The notes beneath the pieces were generated by a model. It saw nothing but the letters and a program-made list of their open reading frames with translations. It searched no databases and had not been told where the DNA came from. Shown piece after piece: positions 1 to 5,579 of a stretch of DNA of 8,211 nucleotides. The position numbers were made by a program, and so were the translations under genes. How positions within the stretch are numbered: the stretch's first letter is position 1; each line of letters opens with the position of its first letter. This stretch comes from Thermoleophilia bacterium UBA5186 (GTDB lineage Bacteria > Actinomycetota > Thermoleophilia > Gaiellales > Gaiellaceae), in the NCBI GenBank assembly GCA_002413095.1, contig DHWI01000045.1, positions 1,368 through 9,578 of the forward strand, given 5' to 3'.

Positions 1-746
1 CCGGGCGCGAGCTGCTCGAGCCGACCAGTGGGAACACCGGCATCTCGCTCGCCCTCGTCGCGAAGCTCAAGGGTTACACGCTCACCTGCGTGATGCCCGA
101 GAACGCGACCCTCGAGCGCCGCCGCCTGCTCGAGCTCTACGGCGCGAAGATCATCGCCTCGCCCGGCGACGAGGGCTCGAACGGCGCCGTCCGCCTCGCG
201 CTCGAGCTAGCGGAGCGCGAGCCCAGGTACTTCATGCCGTTCCAGTACGCGAACGAGGCCAACCCGCGCGCCCACTACGAGGGCACTGGCGCGGAGATCG
301 CGGCGGCCCTCGACCGCGTGGACGTGCTCGTCGCGGGCCTAGGCACCGGCGGCACGCTCATGGGTACAGGCGCGCGCCTCCGCGAAAGCTTCCCCGACGT
401 CGTGATCGCGGCCGCCGAGCCCCTTCCCGGCGACCCGGTGATGGGACTGCGCTCGCTCGACGACGGGTACGTCCCGCCGATTCTCGACGTGTCGAAGCTC
501 GACCGGAAGGTGCTGGTCTCGAACGAGGAGTCCATCGTCGCCGTGCGCGAGCTCCTCGATCGCGACGGCATCTTCGCCGGCGTGTCGTCCGGCGCGGTCG
601 TCCATGTGGCGCGCAAGCTCGCCGCCGAGCGCGAGGGAGGCACAGTCGTCGCCGTCCTCGCTGACGCGGGCTGGAAGTACCTCTCCGCCGACTTCTGGGA
701 CGCTGAGGACGTCGCGGCGTCGATGGAGCGCACCGTCTGGTGGTGA
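1..746 (+). CDS. cysM: Cysteine synthase, CysM-type (O-phosphoserine/CysO-dependent), 5'-truncated
   Basis: This is a PLP-dependent beta-replacement enzyme that makes cysteine. The frame is open from base 3 and the N-terminus, including the PLP lysine, lies outside the window; about 247 residues remain of an expected 310-325. Seen directly: the substrate loop EPTSGNTGIS near bases 18-48, the glycine-rich phosphate-binding loop GLGTGGTLMGTG near 336-371, and the SSGA motif near 585-596. The segment GLRSLDDGYVP (from base 444) and the tail ADAGWKYLS ending in ERTVWW resemble, from memory, mycobacterial CysM, where an Arg in the first stretch (codon 450-452 here) binds O-phosphoserine phosphate and the C-terminal tail covers the active site. 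The next gene encodes a Mec-like protease and overlaps this stop. Inference: the sulfur donor is a CysO thiocarboxylate, whose gene should lie upstream. The alternative is an ordinary CysK-like O-acetylserine sulfhydrylase, which fits the tail less well. Confidence 0.9.
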   Translation, partial: GRELLEPTSGNTGISLALVAKLKGYTLTCVMPENATLERRRLLELYGAKIIASPGDEGSNGAVRLALELAEREPRYFMPFQYANEANPRAHYEGTGAEIAAALDRVDVLVAGLGTGGTLMGTGARLRESFPDVVIAAAEPLPGDPVMGLRSLDDGYVPPILDVSKLDRKVLVSNEESIVAVRELLDRDGIFAGVSSGAVVHVARKLAAEREGGTVVAVLADAGWKYLSADFWDAEDVAASMERTVWW

Positions 747-1114
747 TCCCGGCCGTGGTGCGCGCCGCGCTCGTCGCGCACGCCGAGGCCGAGGCGCCCA
801 ACGAGGCCTGCGGGCTCGTCCTGCTGCGAGACGGAACGGCCGAGCGCTACGTCCCCGGCCAAAACGGCGCCGCCTCGCCGTACCGCTTCGAGCTCGAGCT
901 CGACGACCCTGAGCTCTGGTTCGCCGAGGACGACGGCTACGAGCTCGCCGTCTTCCACTCGCACCTGTCCTCCCCGCCCCGCCCTTCGCGCACCGACGTC
1001 GAGAACATCGGGCTCTGGGAGGGCAAGCCCTACCTGATCCTCACGGTGCGGACGGGAGAGCTGGCCGCCTTCACGATCGAAGGCGGGCGCATCTCAGATC
1101 TAGCCCTCACCTAG
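740..1114 (+). CDS. mec: JAMM/MPN-domain zinc metalloprotease, Mec-like (M67 family)
   Basis: This 124-residue protein is essentially one JAB1/MPN domain. The zinc site is complete: Glu22 in the EACGL motif, then His73-Ser-His75, seven residues, Ser83, two residues and Asp86, which is the canonical HxHx7Sx2D pattern. In the actinobacterial cysteine route, Mec cleaves newly made cysteine from the C-terminus of the CysO carrier. Adjacency to a CysM-type gene supports that role here over generic deubiquitinase-like annotations. The GTG at 740 lies inside the end of cysM and has GGAG at 726-729, ten bases upstream. A second GTG at 743 would give the classic four-base GTGA overlap but is farther from the GGAG. 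Translation is probably coupled to cysM. The exact start is uncertain by one codon. Confidence 0.88.
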   Translation: MVIPAVVRAALVAHAEAEAPNEACGLVLLRDGTAERYVPGQNGAASPYRFELELDDPELWFAEDDGYELAVFHSHLSSPPRPSRTDVENIGLWEGKPYLILTVRTGELAAFTIEGGRISDLALT

Positions 1115-1138
1115 GCGCCGCTTGCGGTGCCGGCTTCA

Positions 1139-1165
1139 GGACGTGCGGGCTTTGCCCGCGCGTCC
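1139..1165. terminator. Strong hairpin between convergent genes, possible bidirectional terminator
   Basis: Bases 1139-1150 pair with 1154-1165 to form a 12-bp GC-rich stem with one G-T wobble and a TTT loop (AAA on the other strand). It sits in the 99-bp gap between the convergent mec and CNNM/CorC genes, where a shared terminator would be expected. There is no run of T after the stem on either strand, so it is not a classical intrinsic terminator. Many high-GC actinobacterial terminators lack the T run. The structure is seen; the function is inferred. Nothing else stands out in the gap. Confidence 0.5.
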
Positions 1166-1213
1166 GTCTGAAACGACCGGTCGACCCACTGGAATTGTTT
1201 CGACGGAACCGCT

Positions 1214-2557
1214 CTAGGCCGCGGCGCCGGGATCGGCTTCCTGCGCCTCCGCTTGATCCTCGGCCCCGCCGCGCTCGCGCAAGTCGCGGCGCTGCTCGAA
1301 GGTGACCTCGATGCGGTTGATCCGGGAGCCCTCCACCTCGACGACCTGGAAGCTCATGCCGTCGTGCGAAACGCTGTCGCCCGGCTCGGGCGCGCGGCCC
1401 AGCTGCCCGAAGACGAAGCCCGCCATCGTGTGGTAGTCCTCGACCGGGAGGCCGGTGTGGAACCGCTCGTTGAAGTCGTCGATCGGGAACGTGCCGTCGA
1501 TGCGGATCGTGTCGTCGTCGATCTGGTCCACCGACTCGTCCGGCAGGTCGAACTCGTCCTCGATCTCGCCGACGATCTCCTCCAGCAGGTCCTCGAGCGT
1601 GACGATCCCCTCCATCGCGCCGTACTCGTCGATCACGATCGCCAGATGCTGGTTCGTGCGGCGGAACTCGGTCAGCAGCGCTGCCAGGTCCTTCGTCTCC
1701 GGAACCATGTGCGCCGGACGAACCAGCTCCTCGACGCGGACCTCCGAGATGCCGCGGTCGCGCAGTGCGAGGAACAGGTCGCGGATGTGCAGCACGCCGA
1801 CGATCTCGTCGAGGGAGCCTCGGTAGACCGGGTAGCGCGTGAACGGTGAGTCCATTACCGCCTCGAGGCACTCCTCAGGCGGCAGGTCGATCGAGAGCGC
1901 GACGACCTCGGGGCGCGGGACCATCACGTCCGAGGCCTCCTTGTCGGCGAAGTCGAAGACCTTGTAGAGCATCTCCTGCTCCTGCTGCTCGATCTCGCCA
2001 TGCTCGGTGGACTGCGACACGAGCATGCGCAGCTCGGCCTCGGAGTGGACGTCGCTCTCGCCGCCCGGCGCATCGAGCCTCAGGGCGCGCAGGACGAGCT
2101 CGGTCGAGCGCTGAAGGATCCAGATCAGCGGCCCGAACACCGTGAAGAACGCGCGGACCGGCGCCGAGACGACGAGCGCGGTCGTCTCGGAGTGCCCGAG
2201 CGCCACGCCCTTCGGAACGAGCTCGCCGATCACGACGTGCAGGAACGTGATCACGAAGAAGGCGAGGATCACCGCGAGCAGCGTGGCCATGATCGGGTCG
2301 AGCACCTTCGACAGCGCGTGCTCGCCGAGGGCGCCGATCGCGAGGCTCGTCAGCGTGACGCCTAGCTGCATCGCGGCGATGAACCGCGGCGGGTCGGCGA
2401 CGATCTTCAGGACGTCGCGCGCACGCCGGCTGCCCTGATGCTGGAGCTCGAGGATGCGCGTGCGCCGCGCGGTCACGAGGCCGTACTCGGCCGCCACGAA
2501 GAACGCGTTCAGGAGCACCAGCAGAAGGACTGCCGCGAGCTCGATCGTAAGGGTCAC
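1214..2557 (-). CDS. CNNM/CorC-HlyC family membrane protein (DUF21, paired CBS, CorC_HlyC domain)
   Basis: This 447-residue protein has the full architecture of the family. A DUF21/CNNM transmembrane region spans about residues 1-180, with hydrophobic segments near 5-25, 60-82, 90-112 and 125-148. A cytosolic CBS pair follows at about 200-330, beginning near SDVMVPRPEVVAL. Next is the acidic signature LLEEIVGEIEDEFD, and then the CorC_HlyC domain at about 345-425. The tail is rich in Glu, Gln and Ala and looks disordered. Known members export magnesium or cobalt or affect divalent-cation tolerance, with CBS domains sensing adenine nucleotides; the older name hemolysin (TlyC/HlyC) is misleading. 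The GTG start at 2557-2555 has a GGGGAG Shine-Dalgarno at 2568-2563, five bases upstream. It is apparently monocistronic and divergent from the radical SAM gene. The transported ion cannot be read from the sequence. Confidence 0.9.
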   Translation of the reverse strand: MTLTIELAAVLLLVLLNAFFVAAEYGLVTARRTRILELQHQGSRRARDVLKIVADPPRFIAAMQLGVTLTSLAIGALGEHALSKVLDPIMATLLAVILAFFVITFLHVVIGELVPKGVALGHSETTALVVSAPVRAFFTVFGPLIWILQRSTELVLRALRLDAPGGESDVHSEAELRMLVSQSTEHGEIEQQEQEMLYKVFDFADKEASDVMVPRPEVVALSIDLPPEECLEAVMDSPFTRYPVYRGSLDEIVGVLHIRDLFLALRDRGISEVRVEELVRPAHMVPETKDLAALLTEFRRTNQHLAIVIDEYGAMEGIVTLEDLLEEIVGEIEDEFDLPDESVDQIDDDTIRIDGTFPIDDFNERFHTGLPVEDYHTMAGFVFGQLGRAPEPGDSVSHDGMSFQVVEVEGSRINRIEVTFEQRRDLRERGGAEDQAEAQEADPGAAA

Positions 2558-2614
2558 GTCCGCTCCCCGCCCTGCGGACGTCTAGGTCGTGGGTCGTCGT
2601 CCAAGACTGCGTCA

Positions 2615-2620
2615 AGTATA
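2615..2620 (-). promoter_or_regulatory. Candidate -10 box (TATACT) for the CNNM/CorC gene
   Basis: Read on the minus strand, 2620-2615 is TATACT, five of six matches to TATAAT in an otherwise very GC-rich gap. A start site about seven bases downstream, near 2608, would give a leader of roughly 50 bases containing the GGGGAG ribosome binding site of the membrane-protein gene. I see no convincing -35 at the usual distance. The SOS-box-like sequence at 2643-2656 would fall in the -35/upstream region of this promoter, so one repressor could touch both directions. Confidence 0.45.
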
Positions 2621-2642
2621 GGGAACGGGCCTGTCGACGGGG

Positions 2643-2656
2643 CGAACAGATGTTCT
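2643..2656 (+). promoter_or_regulatory. LexA/SOS-box-like operator
   Basis: The sequence CGAACAGATGTTCT matches the Gram-positive SOS box CGAACRNRYGTTYC at every position but the last. It matches 10 of the 12 fixed bases of the mycobacterial form TCGAAC-N4-GTTCGA. It touches the -10 hexamer (2656-2661) of the radical SAM promoter, so a bound repressor would block RNA polymerase. The consensus forms are established knowledge; LexA binding here is inference, since the lexA gene of this organism is not visible. Confidence 0.6.
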
Positions 2657-2661
2657 AGTAT
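2656..2661 (+). promoter_or_regulatory. -10 box (TAGTAT) of a leaderless promoter for the radical SAM gene
   Basis: TAGTAT ends six bases before the GTG at 2668, so transcription would begin at or next to the start codon. No Shine-Dalgarno-like purine run precedes that GTG, consistent with a leaderless transcript, a common mode in actinobacteria. No clear -35 is visible. A second AT-rich hexamer, TATAGG at 2617-2622, could serve an alternative upstream start but is explained better by the minus-strand promoter. Confidence 0.55.
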
Positions 2662-2667
2662 GCGGCC

Positions 2668-3564
2668 GTGGCCGTGGAGTACCGTGAGCAGCCCTGCCGG
2701 AGCGCGCTCAACGCCGTGCGCGGCATGGGGTTCAAGTGGTCGCTGAACCCGTACATGGGCTGCGTCCACCGCTGCACGTTCTGTTACGTCAGGCACTTCG
2801 AGCAGCGCGCGGACCGACCCTTCGACGACCTGTACGGCACGTCGATCCGCGTCAAGATCAACGTCGCGGACGTGTTGCGGAGGGAGCTTGCACGACCGTC
2901 CTGGAAGCGCGAGCACGTCGCAATCGGCGCCGCGACCGACCCGTATCAGCCGGCCGAGGGCCGCTACCGGCTCACCCGCGCGTGCCTGCACGAGCTCGCC
3001 GCCGCGTCGACGCCGATCAGGATCATCACGCGCGGCCCGATGATCGTCCGCGACCTAGACGTGCTGCAGGAGGCGTCACGCAGGGCGGACGTTGCCGTGA
3101 CGTTCTCGATCCCCACCCTCGACGAGGAGGTCTGGCGGCGCACCGAGCCCTCGACAGCCCATCCGCGGCAGCGTCTGCACGCACTCAAGACCCTCATCGA
3201 CGGCGGCGTGCGCGCCACCGTGGGCATGGCGCCGATCCTGCCCGGGATCTCCGACCGGCCCGAGCAGCTCGCCGAGGTCGTTCGCGCCGCCCGCGAAGCC
3301 GGCGCCTGCGGCGTCTGGGCGAACGTCCTCTTCCTGCGCGCCGGCACGCGCGAGCACTTCCTCGAGAGCCTCGCCCGTGACTGGCCGGAGGAGCTCGAGC
3401 GCTACGAGGAGCTCTACCGCGACCGCGCCTATCTCGCGGCCGCAGACACGAAGCCGCTGCGCGCCGCCGTTGGCGAGCTGGCGCGCCGGCACGGCATCCG
3501 CGATCGGCGTCCGGTCAAGCTGGCTCCGCCGCCTGAACCCGAGCAGCTTTCCCTCGCGGTTTAA
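2668..3564 (+). CDS. Rv2578c-type / SplB-like radical SAM protein
   Basis: This 298-residue radical SAM enzyme has its cluster-binding cysteines at Cys32-x3-Cys36-x2-Cys39 (GCVHRCTFC), preceded by SALNAVRGMGFKWSLNPYMG. That preamble is typical of the Rv2578c and spore-photoproduct-lyase-like branch rather than MoaA or NifB types. Later features fit the radical SAM barrel: IGAATDPYQPAEGRYRLTR near residues 91-109, ITRGPM near 119-124, and VTFSIPTLDEEVWRRTEPS near 144-162. The substrate of this branch is unknown; spore photoproduct lyase itself repairs a thymine dimer. The gene has an SOS-box-like operator and no Shine-Dalgarno, so the GTG at 2668 is probably a leaderless start. The protein ends in EQLSLAV, which resembles a sliding-clamp-binding peptide. 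Inference: a nucleic-acid-related, damage-responsive enzyme. The response regulator begins 24 bases downstream with its own -10. Confidence 0.87.
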   Translation: MAVEYREQPCRSALNAVRGMGFKWSLNPYMGCVHRCTFCYVRHFEQRADRPFDDLYGTSIRVKINVADVLRRELARPSWKREHVAIGAATDPYQPAEGRYRLTRACLHELAAASTPIRIITRGPMIVRDLDVLQEASRRADVAVTFSIPTLDEEVWRRTEPSTAHPRQRLHALKTLIDGGVRATVGMAPILPGISDRPEQLAEVVRAAREAGACGVWANVLFLRAGTREHFLESLARDWPEELERYEELYRDRAYLAAADTKPLRAAVGELARRHGIRDRRPVKLAPPPEPEQLSLAV

Positions 3565-3573
3565 GGGACGACA

Positions 3574-3579
3574 TACAAT
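3574..3579 (+). promoter_or_regulatory. -10 box (TACAAT) before the response regulator
   Basis: TACAAT matches the -10 consensus at five of six bases and lies in the 24-bp gap after the radical SAM stop. The GTG at 3589 begins nine bases after it, so the transcript would be leaderless or nearly so. No ribosome binding site is visible upstream of the GTG. No convincing -35 is seen. The regulator/kinase pair can therefore be expressed independently of the upstream gene. Confidence 0.55.
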
Positions 3580-3588
3580 CCGCGGGCT

Positions 3589-4212
3589 GTGACAGACGAG
3601 ATCACCTGTCTGATCGTCGACGACCACGAGGTCGTCCGTGAAGGGCTGCGCCTCTCGCTCTCCCGCGCGCCGCACATCCGCGTGGTCGGCGAGGCCTCCG
3701 ACGGCGCCAGCGCGGTCGAGCTCGCCGAGCGGCGCCGGCCCGACGTCGTGATCATGGACGTCCGCATGCCCGGGATGGACGGGCTCGAGGCGACGAAGCA
3801 GCTCACCGAGAAGCTGCCCGACACCGCAGTGCTGATCTTCACCGCCTACAGCGAGCGCTCGCTGCTCGGCCGCGGCCTCGAGTCCGGCGCGAAGGGGTAC
3901 ATCCTCAAGGAGGCGCCGCACCAGACGCTCCTGCGTGCGATCGAGAAGGTCGCGGCAGGCGACGGCTACGTCGATCCCGCGCTCATGCCCGCGTTCCTGA
4001 CCGGGCGCGGCAAGGACGACATGCTGACCGGCCGCGAGCGGGAGATCCTCCAGCTGCTCGCCGACGGCATGTCGAACGCGGACGTGGCGGGCCGGCTCTT
4101 CATCAGCCAGGAGACGGTAAAGAGCCACGTGCGCCACATCCTCGCCAAGCTCGAAGCCGACACGCGCACCCACGCGGTCGCGATTGCCCTTCGCGAAGCG
4201 ATCATCGACTAG
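3589..4212 (+). CDS. NarL/FixJ-family response regulator (REC + LuxR HTH)
   Basis: This 207-residue transcription regulator has a receiver domain at about residues 5-120 and a LuxR-type helix-turn-helix at about 143-205. The phosphorylation apparatus is complete: acidic pair Asp11-Asp12, phosphoacceptor Asp57 in VIMDVRMPGMDG, Thr85 and Lys107 in ILKEAP. The output domain starts LTGREREILQLLADGMSN and carries the recognition helix ISQETVKSHVRHILAKL. Members bind DNA as dimers after phosphorylation by HisKA_3-type kinases. The next gene is such a kinase and overlaps this one by 29 bases, so they are almost certainly a cognate pair. The GTG at 3589 is favoured because of the TACAAT nine bases upstream and because it begins just before the first beta strand. 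The target genes and the signal cannot be inferred from the window. Confidence 0.93.
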   Translation: MTDEITCLIVDDHEVVREGLRLSLSRAPHIRVVGEASDGASAVELAERRRPDVVIMDVRMPGMDGLEATKQLTEKLPDTAVLIFTAYSERSLLGRGLESGAKGYILKEAPHQTLLRAIEKVAAGDGYVDPALMPAFLTGRGKDDMLTGREREILQLLADGMSNADVAGRLFISQETVKSHVRHILAKLEADTRTHAVAIALREAIID

Positions 4213-5383
4213 GGCCGCGCTCCTTGCGGTCGGGGTGGTCCTAACCGCCGTCGCGGCCGGGCTGTCGACTCTGCACGGTCTCTCGTTACTGGCCTACGCG
4301 CGGCTCGCGACGGCGATCGGAGCCGCAGTCGCGCTCGCGCTGTTCCTCGTCTCCGGCGAGCGGGAGCGGCACGAGCGAGCGGAGGGAGAGCTCGCCGCGG
4401 AGGCATGGTTGCTGGAGTCGCTGGTCGAGTCGATGCGCGCGATCGCAGGGACGACAGAGTCTCGCGCGATCCTCGAGCAGGCGCGGGACGAGGCGGAGCG
4501 ACTGTTCAGCGCGCGGGCACGACTCCTGTCGGCCGAAGAGGAGGCGACCGAGCCGCAGGGCCTGCGCACGATGACGATCCCGCTCGACGCTACAGCCGAC
4601 CGCGTTGTCGCACTACGGCTCGAGCGCGACACGGTCTTCCCGCGCGGCGATGCAGTGCGCGCGACCGTGCTCGCCGACTTCGCGGCGCGGGCGAGCGAGA
4701 ATGCGCGCCTGCTCGCGGAGGCGAAGGTGCGCGAAGCCGAGCGCTCGGCACTCTCGGATCAGCTGATCACCGCGGAGCAGGAGGAGCGGCGCCGGCTCGC
4801 GCTCTACCTCCACGACACGGTCGTCCAGTCGCTCTCGGGGATCGCGCTCATGCTCGACGCCGGGCTCGGCTCGGTCGAGGAGGGACGTGCCGACGAGGGG
4901 CGGTCGGTCATCAGCGGCGCGCTCGACCGGCAGCGCACGGCGATCAAGGCGCTCCGCGACCTCTCGTTCAACCTCGAGCCAGTCGTGCTGCGGGATCAAG
5001 GCTTCGCGCCGGCGGTCAATGCCCTCGCCGAGCAGCTCGCGCTCGCGAACGAGATCCAGATCGACGTCGATGTGGAGGCCGCCGAGTCGCTCACAGAGCA
5101 GGCGCAGGCGGCGCTCTACCAGATCATCCGCGAGGCCCTGCACCAAGCGATTCGCCGCGGCCCGCCGACGCGCATCGGCGTGCGGATCGAGCGCAGGGAC
5201 GACGGCGCGACCGAGACGGTCGTCTCGGACGATGCACCCGGCGAGCGCCGTCGCCGGAGCTTCGAGGCGATCGAGGAGCGTGCGCGGACGCTCAACGGGC
5301 GGTTCGCCGTCGAGCAGGGCTCCGACGGCGGAACGGCGGTCCGGGTCGTCCTGCCGCCGTACTCGGTCACTCGCTCCGAGTAG
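4184..5383 (+). CDS. Membrane sensor histidine kinase, HisKA_3 type, with degenerate ATPase motifs
   Basis: This 399-residue protein is the partner of the upstream regulator. Two membrane helices lie at about residues 11-30 and 35-56, with almost no extracytoplasmic loop. A GAF-like or linker region follows at about 70-180, then the dimerisation/phosphotransfer helix AEQEERRRLALYLHDTVVQS with phosphoacceptor His210-Asp211. The ATPase domain occupies about 275-392. Its motifs are weak. The N-box reads REALHQAI, with Gln321 where Asn is usual. The G1 box reads DDAPG (349-353) instead of DDGxG. The glycine expected before EAIEERARTLNG is lacking. The TTG at 4184 gives a short basic N-terminus (KRSSTR) before the first helix; the next candidate, GTG at 4235, would cut into that helix. 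There is no Shine-Dalgarno, so coupled translation through the 29-base overlap is likely. It may be a slow kinase, a phosphatase or a pseudokinase. Confidence 0.85.
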   Translation: MPFAKRSSTRAALLAVGVVLTAVAAGLSTLHGLSLLAYARLATAIGAAVALALFLVSGERERHERAEGELAAEAWLLESLVESMRAIAGTTESRAILEQARDEAERLFSARARLLSAEEEATEPQGLRTMTIPLDATADRVVALRLERDTVFPRGDAVRATVLADFAARASENARLLAEAKVREAERSALSDQLITAEQEERRRLALYLHDTVVQSLSGIALMLDAGLGSVEEGRADEGRSVISGALDRQRTAIKALRDLSFNLEPVVLRDQGFAPAVNALAEQLALANEIQIDVDVEAAESLTEQAQAALYQIIREALHQAIRRGPPTRIGVRIERRDDGATETVVSDDAPGERRRRSFEAIEERARTLNGRFAVEQGSDGGTAVRVVLPPYSVTRSE

Positions 5384-5386
5384 ACT
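5381..5386 (+). promoter_or_regulatory. -10 box (TAGACT) overlapping the kinase stop codon
   Basis: TAGACT, a common actinobacterial -10 form, begins with the TAG stop codon of the kinase gene (5381-5383). It ends seven bases before the GTG at 5394, ideal spacing for a leaderless transcript of the small downstream gene. No -35 match is evident and no ribosome binding site precedes the GTG. Confidence 0.5.
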
Positions 5387-5393
5387 CGGCGCC

Positions 5394-5579
5394 GTGTCGG
5401 AGGCGACGTATCTCCTGTTCGTCTGGACGCCGCACGGCTACGAGCTGCGCGAGCAGCAGGGCGAGCTTCCGGAGCCGGGAGCCGAGGTCGAGGTCGGGGA
5501 GCAACGCCTGCGCGTGACGAAGATTGCGCCCTCGCCCTTGCCGGGCGACTCGCGGCTCTGCGCGTACCTGATGCTCTAA
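5394..5579 (+). CDS. Small conserved-looking hypothetical protein (61 aa)
   Basis: I do not recognise an assigned function. The protein has 61 residues, begins MSEATYLLFVW and ends in LCAYLML, and contains LPEPGAEVEVGEQRLRVTKI followed by the Pro-rich turn SPLPGDSR. The alternation of hydrophobic and charged residues suggests a small beta-sheet domain. There is no signal peptide, membrane helix or metal-binding cluster; the single Cys is near the end. Reality is supported by a TAGACT -10 seven bases before the GTG, by codon usage like its neighbours, and by an abutting convergent gene that leaves no spare DNA. It starts just after the kinase stop and could be an accessory of the two-component pair, but its own promoter argues against strict dependence. 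Confidence 0.65.
   Translation: MSEATYLLFVWTPHGYELREQQGELPEPGAEVEVGEQRLRVTKIAPSPLPGDSRLCAYLML

Noticed and set aside
1107..1871. A 254-codon minus-strand frame overlapping the end of the CNNM/CorC gene
   Set aside because: It is a shifted reading of the same strand as the genuine CBS/CorC_HlyC coding sequence and translates to Arg/Gly/Pro-rich sequence.
2617..2622. Plus-strand TATAGG as a second promoter for the radical SAM gene
   Set aside because: It overlaps the better minus-strand TATACT, would leave a leader without a ribosome binding site, and is less well placed than TAGTAT at 2656-2661.
3076..4173. A 365-codon open frame on the minus strand spanning parts of the radical SAM and response regulator genes
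   Set aside because: It is antisense to two genes with clear catalytic motifs, has a charged low-complexity translation with no domain, and is the usual by-product of GC-rich third positions.
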